In this document: positions 6,890 through 13,804 of the stretch, piece after piece
How the letters are laid out: each line of letters opens with the position of its first letter
How positions within the stretch are numbered: the stretch's first letter is position 1
Virus record (IMG/VR): IMGVR_UViG_3300025096_002359
Coordinates: 1-33,848 of that record
Direction: 5' to 3' (one strand)
DNA: 33,848 nucleotides
Source: a virus
Notes under the pieces: generated by a model
Told to the model about the DNA's origin: nothing
What the model saw: the letters and a program-made list of their open reading frames with translations, nothing else
Databases searched by the model: none
Position numbers and translations under genes: made by a program

Positions 6890-7234
6890 TCAATCGGTGC
6901 CATCGTCTCCCTGATCGGAGGGGGTGACGCCCTCGCAAGCCTCGCACATCACCCGCGTCCACCCGTAGCAGATGCTACAGCCGGCACCGTCACCACAGCC
7001 CTTGCCGTACGGACCAGGGCATGGGACGTCCCCTTGGTCGGCGCAGGCCGAGCAGGAGATCGAGTTGATGATGGTCAGCTCGATCTGTCCACCGAAGTGG
7101 CTCGCGTTCATCGAGCGGTCGATCTCCTCGACGAGTTCCTGGACGGTAGAGGGCTCGCAGCGGGAATGCCCTCCGGTGAGGGCCGACTCGCAGTAGCGGA
7201 GCCGAACTGTCGTCTCCTTCCACTCATTCGCCAT
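6890..7234 (-). CDS. Cysteine-rich, DnaJ-zinc-finger-like protein (114 aa)
   Basis: After a helical N-terminal half comes a dense cysteine region, CSACADQGDVPCPGPYG and then CSICYG...CEACEG. Its CxxC pairs separated by glycines resemble the zinc-binding repeats of DnaJ-type proteins. The chosen start is ATG 7234 (MANEWKETT), whose ATG and the upstream stop are fused in GGAGACGACGATGGCGAATGA. The zinc fold is well supported. Its partner is unknown. Confidence 0.7.
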   Translation of the reverse strand: MANEWKETTVRLRYCESALTGGHSRCEPSTVQELVEEIDRSMNASHFGGQIELTIINSISCSACADQGDVPCPGPYGKGCGDGAGCSICYGWTRVMCEACEGVTPSDQGDDGTD

Positions 7235-7562
7235 CGTCGTCTCCTTCTCGCAACTCCTCATCAGCCTCCTCGACGGTAGGCAGATCGATACCGGTCGTGT
7301 GATCCCACTGGGCCACGATCCCCAAGCCAGCCAGCCAGCCGTGCAGCTGCGCCAGCTCCATCATGACGTCCGTCACAGCCGTCACCAGGTCGTAGTTGAC
7401 CCCGATGCCCTCGCGTACGTTTTCGGTCAGGGTGGCAGTTGCCGCGCGGGACTTTTCCAGCGCACATTTGACACGGCGCCCCAGGAACCACAAGTCAATC
7501 TCGTAGCGCTCGGGATCGTAGGTCATGTCAGCTGGCGTCCAGCCTGATTCAATCGGTGCCAT
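7224..7562 (-). CDS. Hypothetical helical protein (112 aa)
   Basis: The start MAPIESGW at 7562 arises from the recurring junction. The N-terminal part has a strand-like segment (ERYEIDLWFLGRRVKCALE). The C-terminal half is helical (YDLVTAVTDVMMELAQLHGWLAGLG), followed by an acidic tail (EEADEELREGDDDGE). No homologue is recognised. Overlaps of 11-14 bases at both ends show it is part of the coupled array. Confidence 0.65.
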   Translation of the reverse strand: MAPIESGWTPADMTYDPERYEIDLWFLGRRVKCALEKSRAATATLTENVREGIGVNYDLVTAVTDVMMELAQLHGWLAGLGIVAQWDHTTGIDLPTVEEADEELREGDDDGE

Positions 7563-7878
7563 CGTCGCCTCCACGGTGACGCGCCCTTTCGTCCACCGTC
7601 GGCTCGTGCCAGTAGACGCCCTCGCGGATCGTCACCTCCCTCCTGAACCCACCGTCGATCGCGATGACCTTGATGGCAAGCTCCATCACGTCGTCGATTT
7701 TAGCGTCCGGGTAGTCAGCCCGAAGTGCCGACATCGAAGCGTAAACGAACAAGAGCCCGACGGCGGGATCGCACTCGATCTTGACGCTGCCCTGGCCAAG
7801 GGCCACCGTTGACTGCACAGGGATCAGACAAGGTTCTTTTATAGGTACGTAGTACGTCTTGTCGTCATTCGGTGCCAT
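7549..7878 (-). CDS. Hypothetical protein, paralogue of 6392-6616 (109 aa)
   Basis: It carries the same VKIECDPAVGLLFVY core as the 74-aa protein. It has an additional C-terminal domain (VMELAIKVIAIDGGFRREVTIREGVYWHE) that the smaller copy lacks or has lost. It begins MAPNDDKTYYVP, again from the conserved junction, and ends GGDDGTD. Two related genes about 1.2 kb apart inside one operon suggest duplication followed by divergence. Confidence 0.7.
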   Translation of the reverse strand: MAPNDDKTYYVPIKEPCLIPVQSTVALGQGSVKIECDPAVGLLFVYASMSALRADYPDAKIDDVMELAIKVIAIDGGFRREVTIREGVYWHEPTVDERARHRGGDDGTD

Positions 7879-8578
7879 CGTCGTCTCCTCCGCAAGCCTC
7901 GCACACTTCGTCGCCTCCTTTCACAACCTCCCGCCACTGCACCTCAAGCCATGAGCCAGATAGACCCTCGTCGGTGGGGACATCGTCGCCATCGTCAGCA
8001 CCCCCCCCGTCTCCCCCCTTCGCCAGCCACTGCCACCGCTGGATGTCCTGCGCGGTCTGTTCGGCTACCTCTGCCGACGTCATCTGCCCGTAGAGGTAGA
8101 GCCCGACCTCTACCAGCCCGACCGGCGGCACCTCCAAGAGATGCCTCCACAGCACCGCCGCCACAGCATCACCCTCGATCTTCGAGGCCATGACTGGCCC
8201 GGCGACCCGGAGCACTCGCCTGCACCCCGTCGGCATCACTGCGAGCACCGGATGGCCGTGCTCCTTTGGCTTGAGCACCAGCAACGGCTCGAGCTCGACT
8301 GCATCAGCCTGGCTCCGAGTCTGTCGCCAGGCCCTGGCGAGCGCTGCGGAGCCCTTCCAGAGATGCGTGCTATTGATCTCCTTCCGATCCTTACACTCGA
8401 CGGCGAACGGGAACCGGAACGGCCCCCCACCGACGAGGATGTCGCCAGCCCGACCACGCGAGCCGCTCTGGTCGTCGTCTAGATTGCGCTGCACTCGCCA
8501 TTCATCGCCAAGCCAGGTACGCAAATCTTCGCATACGCGGCGTTCAAAGACTTTTCCTTTCCTTTGGCTATTCGCCAT
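7865..8578 (-). CDS. PD-(D/E)XK nuclease, Holliday-junction-resolvase-like (237 aa)
   Basis: The N-terminal domain has the expected order of catalytic residues. Glu12 is in KGKVFERRV, Asp46 in RGRAGDILV, and Glu61-Cys-Lys63 in FPFAVECKDRK. This is the E...D...ExK signature of Hjc-like and related phage resolvases or nucleases. A second half (ASKIEGDAVAAVLWRHLLEVPP...) and a Gly/Asp-rich tail, encoded partly by a G8 run, are not recognised. The start is ATG 8578, overlapping the upstream stop. It probably processes branched recombination or replication DNA before packaging, working with Erf and SSB. Other phage VRR-NUC-type nucleases are possible. Confidence 0.75.
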   Translation of the reverse strand: MANSQRKGKVFERRVCEDLRTWLGDEWRVQRNLDDDQSGSRGRAGDILVGGGPFRFPFAVECKDRKEINSTHLWKGSAALARAWRQTRSQADAVELEPLLVLKPKEHGHPVLAVMPTGCRRVLRVAGPVMASKIEGDAVAAVLWRHLLEVPPVGLVEVGLYLYGQMTSAEVAEQTAQDIQRWQWLAKGGDGGGADDGDDVPTDEGLSGSWLEVQWREVVKGGDEVCEACGGDDDGTE

Positions 8579-9386
8579 CTGGCACCTCATCCCCACTCTT
8601 GATCCAGTGCAGTACCTGCCGGAGGTCGGTTACGCCCTCCTCGCGACACCACTGGACCACTTCGACGCAGCGCCGACGCTCAGCGGTGACTCTACGGGCT
8701 GGAAGAGGATGGAGATGTGTGCGCATCTGGGCGCGCAGCTCATCCCGCTCTATTCCGAGCTTGGCGAGCTTGTCGCGCAGGAGGCCCTCAGTGTGAATCG
8801 CCGGCTGACCGGCCTCCACGCTGAGAATAGCCAGCCGCGTCAGGACCTTAGAGACGAGCGACTGGGAGACGCCGACGCGGGCAGCAATCTCCACCTGGGT
8901 ATGCCTATCCCGCCGGAGCGACACGATCAGAGCATCCCTCTCGGCAGTAGTGGCCCACCCATCGGACGCCACGGCCTGCTCGGCCTCCAGATCGGCGACC
9001 TGGGCGCGCAGTGCATCCCGCTCGGCTTCGAGCTTGGCGACCTTGTCGCGCAGGCAGAGGACCTCGGTGAGCATATGGCTGAGGGCATCGGTGAGGGCCG
9101 TGTGCCTCTGGTCGCTGATGTGCCCGTCCTCCAGCGCTGCATCGATGATGCAGATCGCCTGGTAGACCTGCGCGGGCTTGGCTGGCCCATCGTTCTTGGC
9201 GCTGCACAGCGCCTCGAGCTCCGCTTTCTCCAGGTCCCCAAAGGGCTCGGCCGCGACGCCGCCATCGTTCTTGGCGCTGCACAGCGCCTTCAGCTCCTCG
9301 ACCTCGTCGCGCAGCTCGTCCACCCTCGCCACCACCTCTGACATCAAGCCGATCACGGCCTGGATGCAGTCGTCCAGCCTACTCAT
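8568..9386 (-). CDS. Coiled-coil protein with helix-turn-helix (272 aa)
   Basis: Residues 15-70 and 105-140 are heptad-rich coiled coil. Residues 165-190 (TQVEIAARVGVSQSLVSKVLT) are a clear helix-turn-helix of the resolvase/MarR-like type. Two internal duplications are visible. ALCSAKNDG occurs at 44-52 and 69-77, from a 28-bp DNA repeat 75 bp apart, and a [CL]LRDK[VL]AKL segment recurs at about 111 and 202. The ATG at 9386 has GGGGGTG upstream. It is probably an operon regulator or DNA-organising protein, second gene of the leftward operon. Confidence 0.75.
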   Translation of the reverse strand: MSRLDDCIQAVIGLMSEVVARVDELRDEVEELKALCSAKNDGGVAAEPFGDLEKAELEALCSAKNDGPAKPAQVYQAICIIDAALEDGHISDQRHTALTDALSHMLTEVLCLRDKVAKLEAERDALRAQVADLEAEQAVASDGWATTAERDALIVSLRRDRHTQVEIAARVGVSQSLVSKVLTRLAILSVEAGQPAIHTEGLLRDKLAKLGIERDELRAQMRTHLHPLPARRVTAERRRCVEVVQWCREEGVTDLRQVLHWIKSGDEVPDGE

Positions 9387-9669
9387 GCGGCACCCCCGGC
9401 TCGATCGGAGTAAACTGCGGCGGGTGGTCCTCAGGAAGGGCCACGTCTGGGATCCCTCTCTGGCCCCGCAGGCGCAGCCACCTCCCTGCGGCCTCATCAG
9501 ACAGCTCATAGGCAGCCGGCACCCTCTCCATCAGCTGGCAGGCAACTGCCTCGCCCCGCTCAAGCCGCCACACTGTTGGCGTGGTGCAACTGAGCCGCTC
9601 CGCAATGTCTGAGGCACTCAGCTCGAGACCAACGCGCGCCAGCAGCAGTATCCTCTTCGACTCTCCCAT
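9379..9669 (-). CDS. Cro/CI-like helix-turn-helix regulator (96 aa)
   Basis: Residues 15-42 (ELSASDIAERLSCTTPTVWRLERGEAV) form a HTH of the Xre/LuxR-like kind. The remainder is a short, Pro-rich C-terminal part without a recognisable peptidase domain, so it is not a LexA-type CI. It is the first leftward gene, with a strong GGAGG site before ATG 9669, and faces the rightward operon across a 120-bp control region containing dyad repeats. It likely sets the balance of the divergent early promoters. Whether this supports lysogeny is doubtful without an integrase. Confidence 0.75.
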   Translation of the reverse strand: MGESKRILLLARVGLELSASDIAERLSCTTPTVWRLERGEAVACQLMERVPAAYELSDEAAGRWLRLRGQRGIPDVALPEDHPPQFTPIEPGVPHE

Positions 9670-9789
9670 CGTTCCTCCAGGGTGTGTATCTATACTATGT
9701 CAGTTGCGTCAGCCGGTAACTTTGTTACATTCCGTGACAACTGTAGCGGGCAATAGGCGATACAATACAGACATCAAAGGAGCGAACCA
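9670..9789. promoter_or_regulatory. Divergent early control region
   Basis: This is the only place where transcription starts in both directions. Rightward, TACAAT (9761-9766) is a good -10 candidate, with AAAGGAG at 9776-9782 as the ribosome-binding site. GTGACA at 9734 is a possible -35, but the spacing of 21 is long. Leftward, TATAGAT near 9690 is a -10 candidate, followed by GGAGG. Half-sites between them look like operators. Promoter assignments are by eye. Confidence 0.6.
9716..9739. promoter_or_regulatory. Candidate operator: three GTNAC-type half-sites
   Basis: GTAAC-TTT-GTTAC (9716-9728) is a perfect inverted repeat. The GTTAC half continues into TGTTAC-ATTCC-GTGACA (9723-9739), a second dyad with one mismatch. 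Overlapping dyads between divergent promoters are a natural binding site for the HTH regulator at 9379-9669. Confidence 0.55.
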
Positions 9790-10041
9790 ATGACATGCGC
9801 GCTGTACACTGACACCCATACACCCTACGCGAGGATCCCCGGAGCGCTCGTGAAAGAGCTTGAGGCGCTCCCTGTCATCGACCACAAGGTGACCCTGGAG
9901 GCAGTATCGCACCCGTCGAGCCGGGACTGGGCCACCGCCACCGGCAAGTCGATGCGCTCGTACCTGCACCGCGCAGGCTTCGACCACGTCGGGGACGAAG
10001 ACTGCTCGAAGCGGGTGGTCTGGGTGCCGAGGACAAGCTGA
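9790..10041 (+). CDS. Small hypothetical protein, first rightward early gene (83 aa)
   Basis: ATG 9790 is preceded by AAAGGAG at good spacing. The protein is soluble with an alpha/beta pattern (IPGALVKELEALPVIDHKVTLEAV, then WATATGKSMRSYLHRAGF) and a basic C-terminus. No family is recognised. As the first gene behind the rightward promoter it should be expressed early and strongly, the usual place for host-takeover or regulatory proteins. Confidence 0.75.
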   Translation: MTCALYTDTHTPYARIPGALVKELEALPVIDHKVTLEAVSHPSSRDWATATGKSMRSYLHRAGFDHVGDEDCSKRVVWVPRTS

Positions 10042-10042
10042 G

Positions 10043-10126
10043 ATGCAGGCCCTGGCCTTCGTGCTCGCCAAGAAAGCCGAGCGCCACTTCCTTCTCGAAT
10101 TCATCGCCACGAGAGATGACGCATGA
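10043..10126 (+). CDS. Possible 27-aa peptide
   Basis: A 27-codon frame (MQALAFVLAKKAERHFLLEF...) begins two bases after the preceding stop. It fills the gap to the next gene and ends inside it. It forms a plausible amphipathic helix. No clear Shine-Dalgarno is present apart from coupling to the upstream gene. The tight packing is the main support. Confidence 0.4.
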   Translation: MQALAFVLAKKAERHFLLEFIATRDDA

Positions 10127-10595
10127 TGACCATTCAGATGCCCGCACCGGGCGACGAGCACTGAGCTACCTGCTCGCCAGCTGTGGCAGGCTGCTCGAAC
10201 TGCTGGAGACCCAGCGCGAGCGGGACCAGCTGCACGCTGACTGCGTGCTCGACCCGGTGCCCTGCGCACCGACACCAACCAACTGCCACTGCACCGCCTG
10301 CCACTACGGCGCCGGTGACTGCGAGGGAAGAATGAAGATACCCGACGGCGGCAAGACCCGCCCCGCCGCCACCATCGGCGAGGTGGCAGAGAAGCTCTTC
10401 GCCAGCCCGCTCGGTGACGAGCTGTGCGATGCTGCTGAGAGGGCTGCCACCTACCACGTCAGCGTCGTGCTCGGTGCTGCAGTGGGCGACATCCACCCGG
10501 CAGCCCTGAGCCTGTACCCCGAACTGGGTGACCTCGCCGTGCGTGTCACTGCGGCGGAAGAGCGGGCGGTGCTCGTCGTGAGGAAGCTATGGTGA
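10116..10595 (+). CDS. Hypothetical protein with Cys/His cluster (159 aa)
   Basis: The N-terminal region is helical (RRALSYLLASCGRLLELLETQRERDQLHADC). A CHCTACHYGAGDC cluster near residues 58-70 follows and could bind zinc. The C-terminal part is helical (TIGEVAEKLFASPLGDELCDAAERAA). The ATG at 10116 has only a weak GAGAG before it. A second ATG at 10123 in another frame gives a 12-13 residue peptide, so the exact start is uncertain. The stop overlaps the erf start. Confidence 0.65.
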   Translation: MTHDDHSDARTGRRALSYLLASCGRLLELLETQRERDQLHADCVLDPVPCAPTPTNCHCTACHYGAGDCEGRMKIPDGGKTRPAATIGEVAEKLFASPLGDELCDAAERAATYHVSVVLGAAVGDIHPAALSLYPELGDLAVRVTAAEERAVLVVRKLW

Positions 10596-11452
10596 GCGAC
10601 GACATGCCCTACGTCTGCAAGACGCCAGACCAGTCCGCAGACATCGGGAAGCTGGTCGCAGCCATCTGCGAGGTGATGCTCGAGGTGCCCGCGGTCGGCG
10701 CCAGCAGCAGAGCACACCAGGGATACGCATACACGTCGGATGCGGAGCTCCTTTGCAGCTTGCAGCCATCGATGGCGCGTCATGGGGTGGCCGTGATCCC
10801 CATGCGCTCGGTGCCCAATGTGGTCGCGCGGACGACAGAGCGAGGCAAGGAGGCTGTGCGGGTGGACCTTGTGCAGGCCTACCGGATCTGCCACTCTTCG
10901 GGCCAGTGGATGACTGCCGAGGTCATGGGGTGCGGTGTCGACACCCAGGACAAGGCCGCATACAAGGCGATGACTGGGAGCCTCAAGTACGTGCTGCGGC
11001 AAGTCTTCGCGGTCCCGACCGGAGATGACGCGGAGCGCACTGTGGCCCGCCGAGAAAGGGAGCAGTCGGCGATGCCTGCACCGCAGGACGTCGACAGGCA
11101 GGCTGAGAAGATCAGCAAGCGCCTCAAAGATGTCAAGGTCGCCGCGGAGCTCAGCGATCTGTTCGCCGCAGCGGCGGGCCTTGTCTACGACGCGCACACC
11201 AGCAACCCAGGCTCGAGTGCCGCCAGGACACTCGTACAACTGGCGTCCAGCCTGACTCCAGACCACACCCGGAAGCAGTTTTTGGCGGCGGCTTGGGATC
11301 TTGTCGTACCTGCTCGACTGACAGCAACCCAGTCTGCGCGGGCGGTCGAGCTGTACTCTGGAGAGGGGCAGACGAAGCTACGACAGAAGATACACAAGCT
11401 ACTTCCGCAGATCGTCCGCCGAATGCAAGAGCCAGCCGAGGATAGACCATGA
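10589..11452 (+). CDS. erf: Erf-family single-strand annealing recombinase (287 aa)
   Basis: The N-terminal core carries the ERF signature. GYAYTS lies near residues 45-50, followed by a region on old/new antigenic strands (HGVAVIPMRS), and DKAAYKAMTGSLKYVLRQVF plus AVPTGDDAE at 121-149. Erf proteins such as P22 Erf form rings that anneal complementary single strands and promote genome circularisation and recombination. The C-terminal half is helical and unique to this phage. ATG 10589 overlaps the upstream stop, and its own stop overlaps the next ATG. With SSB and the nuclease it makes a recombination toolkit. Confidence 0.92.
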   Translation: MVSDDMPYVCKTPDQSADIGKLVAAICEVMLEVPAVGASSRAHQGYAYTSDAELLCSLQPSMARHGVAVIPMRSVPNVVARTTERGKEAVRVDLVQAYRICHSSGQWMTAEVMGCGVDTQDKAAYKAMTGSLKYVLRQVFAVPTGDDAERTVARREREQSAMPAPQDVDRQAEKISKRLKDVKVAAELSDLFAAAAGLVYDAHTSNPGSSAARTLVQLASSLTPDHTRKQFLAAAWDLVVPARLTATQSARAVELYSGEGQTKLRQKIHKLLPQIVRRMQEPAEDRP

Positions 11453-11676
11453 GATCAGTCGTCATCATCATCGCAATCATCAGCGCCTGCAAGCCTGGGC
11501 CCGGCGCCTTCGAGCTGGCAGACACCGCAGACACTGGCGTCGAGCTGGCAGACACCGCAGAGGAAGAGCGGCGCCCGCTCCCGCAAAAGTACCCGTACTT
11601 CCGTTCCGGGACGCGGCAAGGGGCGATCCCCGACGTCCCCTACCCGCCACCTCGGGATTGGGGAGGGGCACCATGA
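11449..11676 (+). CDS. Small predicted lipoprotein (75 aa)
   Basis: A short hydrophobic N-terminus (RSVVIIIAIISAC) ends in a lipobox-like ISAC with Cys14, followed by a hydrophilic Pro-rich mature part. A 30-bp tandem duplication (22 identical bases at 11510-11531 and 11540-11561) encodes ELADTADTGV/ELADTAEEER. Lipoproteins in phage early regions can block superinfection or change the envelope, but nothing here proves that. The start overlaps the erf stop as ATGA. Confidence 0.6.
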   Translation: MRSVVIIIAIISACKPGPGAFELADTADTGVELADTAEEERRPLPQKYPYFRSGTRQGAIPDVPYPPPRDWGGAP

Positions 11677-12356
11677 AGCACACAGGGCACGCCACTGCCA
11701 AGGCTGGGCAAGTGATCCGAGCCCAAGAGGGCTACGCAGTACTTGAGTCGATGCGGTATCGCACCCCCGCCGCATTGGTCGAAGCGGCGGCGCGCAATTG
11801 CATCTCGGCGGTGAGCCTTCAGTTCGATCTGGACGCGTGTGCTGAGGACAGCTCCCACCACGGTAAGCTCGGATGCTACTCCGCAGAGCGGTCCTGCCTT
11901 TTGTCCGATTGGGGCAAAGACTTCCCGGGCGCCGGCACCGTGTGGATGAATCCGCCATTCGGTGGAGCTTGCGTGCCTCGGCGTGCTCTCGAGCGCGCAG
12001 GCCTCGATCCGGACGACTACAGCGCCTTCCCTGGCGTCGATGCCTACATCCGCAAGGCTCGCGACTGGGCCTGGTCGAGTGATCCACGAAGTCGCCACCA
12101 GAGAATCGCTTGCGTTCTGGTTCCCGCGACATTCGACGCTGGCCGCTTCGAGCTGATCCGAGGCGCCGCGGAGATCATCTTCGTTGGACGGGTCCGATTC
12201 ACCGACGTCCACGGAGTGAGACAGAATAGCCCGCCGTCGGCACACATGCTGCTCATCTACTACCGGACCCTGGAGCCAACCCAAGTCACCTTCGGCCTAC
12301 CCGGCTGGACTAAATTGGAGAGCCGATGCATGACAGAGACTTCATCCGAGAGGTAA
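11673..12356 (+). CDS. Phage-type DNA N6-adenine methyltransferase, Dam-like (227 aa)
   Basis: The order of motifs matches the phage Dam family. RTPAALVEA at 30-38 is followed by FDLDACAEDSSHHGKLGCYS (51-70), SDWGKDFPGAGTVWMNPPFG with the catalytic NPPF at 93-96, and IACVLVPATFDAGRFEL. The usual W...KA segment is present (YIRKARDWAWSS). It transfers a methyl group from AdoMet to adenine, most likely protecting phage DNA from host restriction. The ATG at 11673 overlaps the preceding stop. A 22-aa insertion after NPPFGG (CVPRRALERAGLDPDDYSAF) looks unusual for the family. Confidence 0.9.
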   Translation: MKHTGHATAKAGQVIRAQEGYAVLESMRYRTPAALVEAAARNCISAVSLQFDLDACAEDSSHHGKLGCYSAERSCLLSDWGKDFPGAGTVWMNPPFGGACVPRRALERAGLDPDDYSAFPGVDAYIRKARDWAWSSDPRSRHQRIACVLVPATFDAGRFELIRGAAEIIFVGRVRFTDVHGVRQNSPPSAHMLLIYYRTLEPTQVTFGLPGWTKLESRCMTETSSER

Positions 12357-12544
12357 TCGATGAGATGGTCAAAGAAGAAGCGAGACTACGGCGACAGAAG
12401 CTCGTCAGCGTCGTTGGCTGGGCGATCGTCGCCCTGTGTATCGGCGTCGGGCTGGCCTGGATGAGGGCAGCAGGCTGGGCGGAGATCCCAGTACCTGTCG
12501 TCGTCCTGTGCATCGGCGTCGGGCTGGCCTGGGTGGCATCGTGA
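12326..12544 (+). CDS. Small membrane protein with duplicated hydrophobic segment (72 aa)
   Basis: A charged N-terminal helix (RDFIREVIDEMVKEEARLRRQK) is followed by two hydrophobic stretches. Both end in LCIGVGLAW, encoded by DNA copies at 12428-12460 and 12500-12532 that differ at only a few positions. This predicts a two-pass hairpin with the N-terminus inside. GGAGAGCCG lies before ATG 12326. The frame overlaps the end of the methyltransferase gene by 31 bases. Function is unknown. An early inner-membrane protein might act in superinfection exclusion. Confidence 0.65.
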   Translation: MHDRDFIREVIDEMVKEEARLRRQKLVSVVGWAIVALCIGVGLAWMRAAGWAEIPVPVVVLCIGVGLAWVAS

Positions 12545-13068
12545 CGCGACCGGTGTCAAACCCTGAAGACAGACTTCCGATGCCTCCCGACGAGGATGAG
12601 CCCACAACGACCCTCGATAACGAGTGGGATCGACTCACGCCCAACGGCACCGTTCGGTGGCAGAAGGGGATGACTGCGCGCAACGACTGGGACTCAGGCG
12701 TCGTCACGAATGTCTGGTTCGACGGCTGCCCCATCGGAGCGCCGGTTAGCGTGTGGGTGCAGTGCGACGAAGAGTTACCGGCCGTCGACATCCTGGCGCC
12801 GGGTGCTGCGTCTTGGTGGCCTGCCTGGAACGACGACGCCACCAAGGGCTGTCTGTTGGGTCAGGCTAGACGGGCGTGGAAAGACGAGCACCTGCACGTG
12901 TCGTATGTACGACCCGGCAGCAATCCACACCCAGCATCACCCTATCATCCCTGTTGGATGGCCTGGTACCACGTGCCATATGGAGGGCAGCGGAGAGTGG
13001 GGCGCGGCGAGACCGAAGCCGAAGCACTCATCGCTGCGATCGAGGCCGCCGCCAAGGAGGCACCATGA
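12541..13068 (+). CDS. ABA-sandwich-like hypothetical protein, paralogue A (175 aa, GTG start)
   Basis: The C-terminal half (ATKGCLLGQARRAWKDEHLHV...WMAWYHVPYGG...RGETEAEALIAAIEAAA) matches the 122-aa protein at 13436-13804 in order and spacing. It has the strand-helix-strand-helix look of the phage ABA-sandwich domain, ending in a TEAEAL helix. The N-terminal 60 residues are Pro/Asp-rich. The GTG at 12541 overlaps the upstream stop as GTGA. These domains are common in phage early genes, with no assigned biochemical role. Confidence 0.7.
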   Translation: MTRPVSNPEDRLPMPPDEDEPTTTLDNEWDRLTPNGTVRWQKGMTARNDWDSGVVTNVWFDGCPIGAPVSVWVQCDEELPAVDILAPGAASWWPAWNDDATKGCLLGQARRAWKDEHLHVSYVRPGSNPHPASPYHPCWMAWYHVPYGGQRRVGRGETEAEALIAAIEAAAKEAP

Positions 13069-13445
13069 ATCTATGCACCCGATGCAGCGCCGATGCCATC
13101 GCCAAGCTCGGCCACCACGGTCCAGAGGGGCTGGGCGATCACCAGGTCGAGTGGGTGTGCGAGTGGCACCGAGACCGCATGGCGGAGTGGCACCGGTGCT
13201 ACCACGCTGGCGGGTCTGTCACTGACGCCATCCTTCAGGTGCTCGCCGGTCGAGAGCTGACATCTCGACAGGTCTGCGATGATCTCGCCGATCGCGGGAG
13301 GGTGGTCACCATCGGCACCGTATCCGCTCGGCTGGCCCGGATGTGGGTGCAAGAGCGGGTGGACCGTCAGCCACTGGTGCAGCCGAGACGCTCGGTGTGG
13401 CTCTACCGGGGAGTCAAAGCAGACGAAAGTGACGTATGCTCCTAG
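13065..13445 (+). CDS. Zinc-motif winged-helix protein (126 aa)
   Basis: The N-terminus (MNLCTRCSADAIAKLG...VCEWHRDRM) holds a C-x2-C...C-x2-H zinc knuckle. Residues 60-120 (ELTSRQVCDDLADRGRVVTI...VSARLARMWVQERV...SVWLYRG) form a winged helix with a clear HTH and wing. It is probably a transcriptional regulator of this operon. GGAGG lies just upstream of ATG 13065, which overlaps the previous stop. The last codons (DVCS) fall in a 15-bp sequence repeated exactly 550 bp downstream. Confidence 0.75.
   Translation: MNLCTRCSADAIAKLGHHGPEGLGDHQVEWVCEWHRDRMAEWHRCYHAGGSVTDAILQVLAGRELTSRQVCDDLADRGRVVTIGTVSARLARMWVQERVDRQPLVQPRRSVWLYRGVKADESDVCS
13431..13445. repeat. 15-bp direct repeat, copy 1 (copy 2 at 13981-13995)
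   Basis: GACGTATGCTCCTAG occurs at 13431-13445 and 13981-13995, each time ending a gene with the residues DVCS. The 550-bp segment between them holds the second ABA-like paralogue and the terminase-derived minigene. The repeats look like the scar of a recombination event that placed that segment here. Confidence 0.85.
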
Positions 13446-13804
13446 CGAGGCGAGCGGTCGCCTCACCGGATTGGCGGTGGATGCCGGGGATGCTGGCGCT
13501 TCATTTCCCGGGCATGGCGCGGCGAGTGGCGCGGATCGACGGCCACGTCGCGGCCCTGCTGTACTGCGGCGATGCAGTGCCCGACCTCACCGACGCTGCC
13601 ACCCTGGGGTGCCTGCTCGCGCTGGTACGGGAGGCGTGGGGCGAGCCGACCCTCCACGTCTGGTACAGCTCCCAACTTGGGCTGTGGGTCGTATCAGCCG
13701 ACGGGCAGGAGATCGGCGTACAGGGGGTGACCGAAGCTGAAGCCCTCGTAGCTGCCCTGGAGGAAGTCGGCAGGAAGTCGATAGCTGCCCTGGAGGCACC
13801 ATGA
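13436..13804 (+). CDS. ABA-sandwich-like hypothetical protein, paralogue B (122 aa)
   Basis: It shares TLGCLLALVREAWGEPTLHVWY and GVTEAEALVAALEEV with the 175-aa protein at 12541-13068. The N-terminus (SPDWRWMPGMLALHF) resembles the opening strand of phage ABA-sandwich domains. ATG 13436 lies inside the 15-bp repeat and overlaps the upstream gene by ten bases without a strong Shine-Dalgarno. A near-tandem AGCTGCCCTGGAGG duplication near the end supplies the ribosome-binding site of the next gene. Confidence 0.7.
   Translation: MLLARRAVASPDWRWMPGMLALHFPGMARRVARIDGHVAALLYCGDAVPDLTDAATLGCLLALVREAWGEPTLHVWYSSQLGLWVVSADGQEIGVQGVTEAEALVAALEEVGRKSIAALEAP

Noticed and set aside
8190-9341. 383-codon plus-strand frame opposite the nuclease and coiled-coil genes
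   Set aside because: Antisense to two supported genes with matching overlaps. It spans their junction and shows no recognisable domain.
10123-10161. Separate peptide MMTIQMPAPGDEH
   Set aside because: It is only 13 codons, overlaps the better 159-aa gene, and has no ribosome-binding site of its own.
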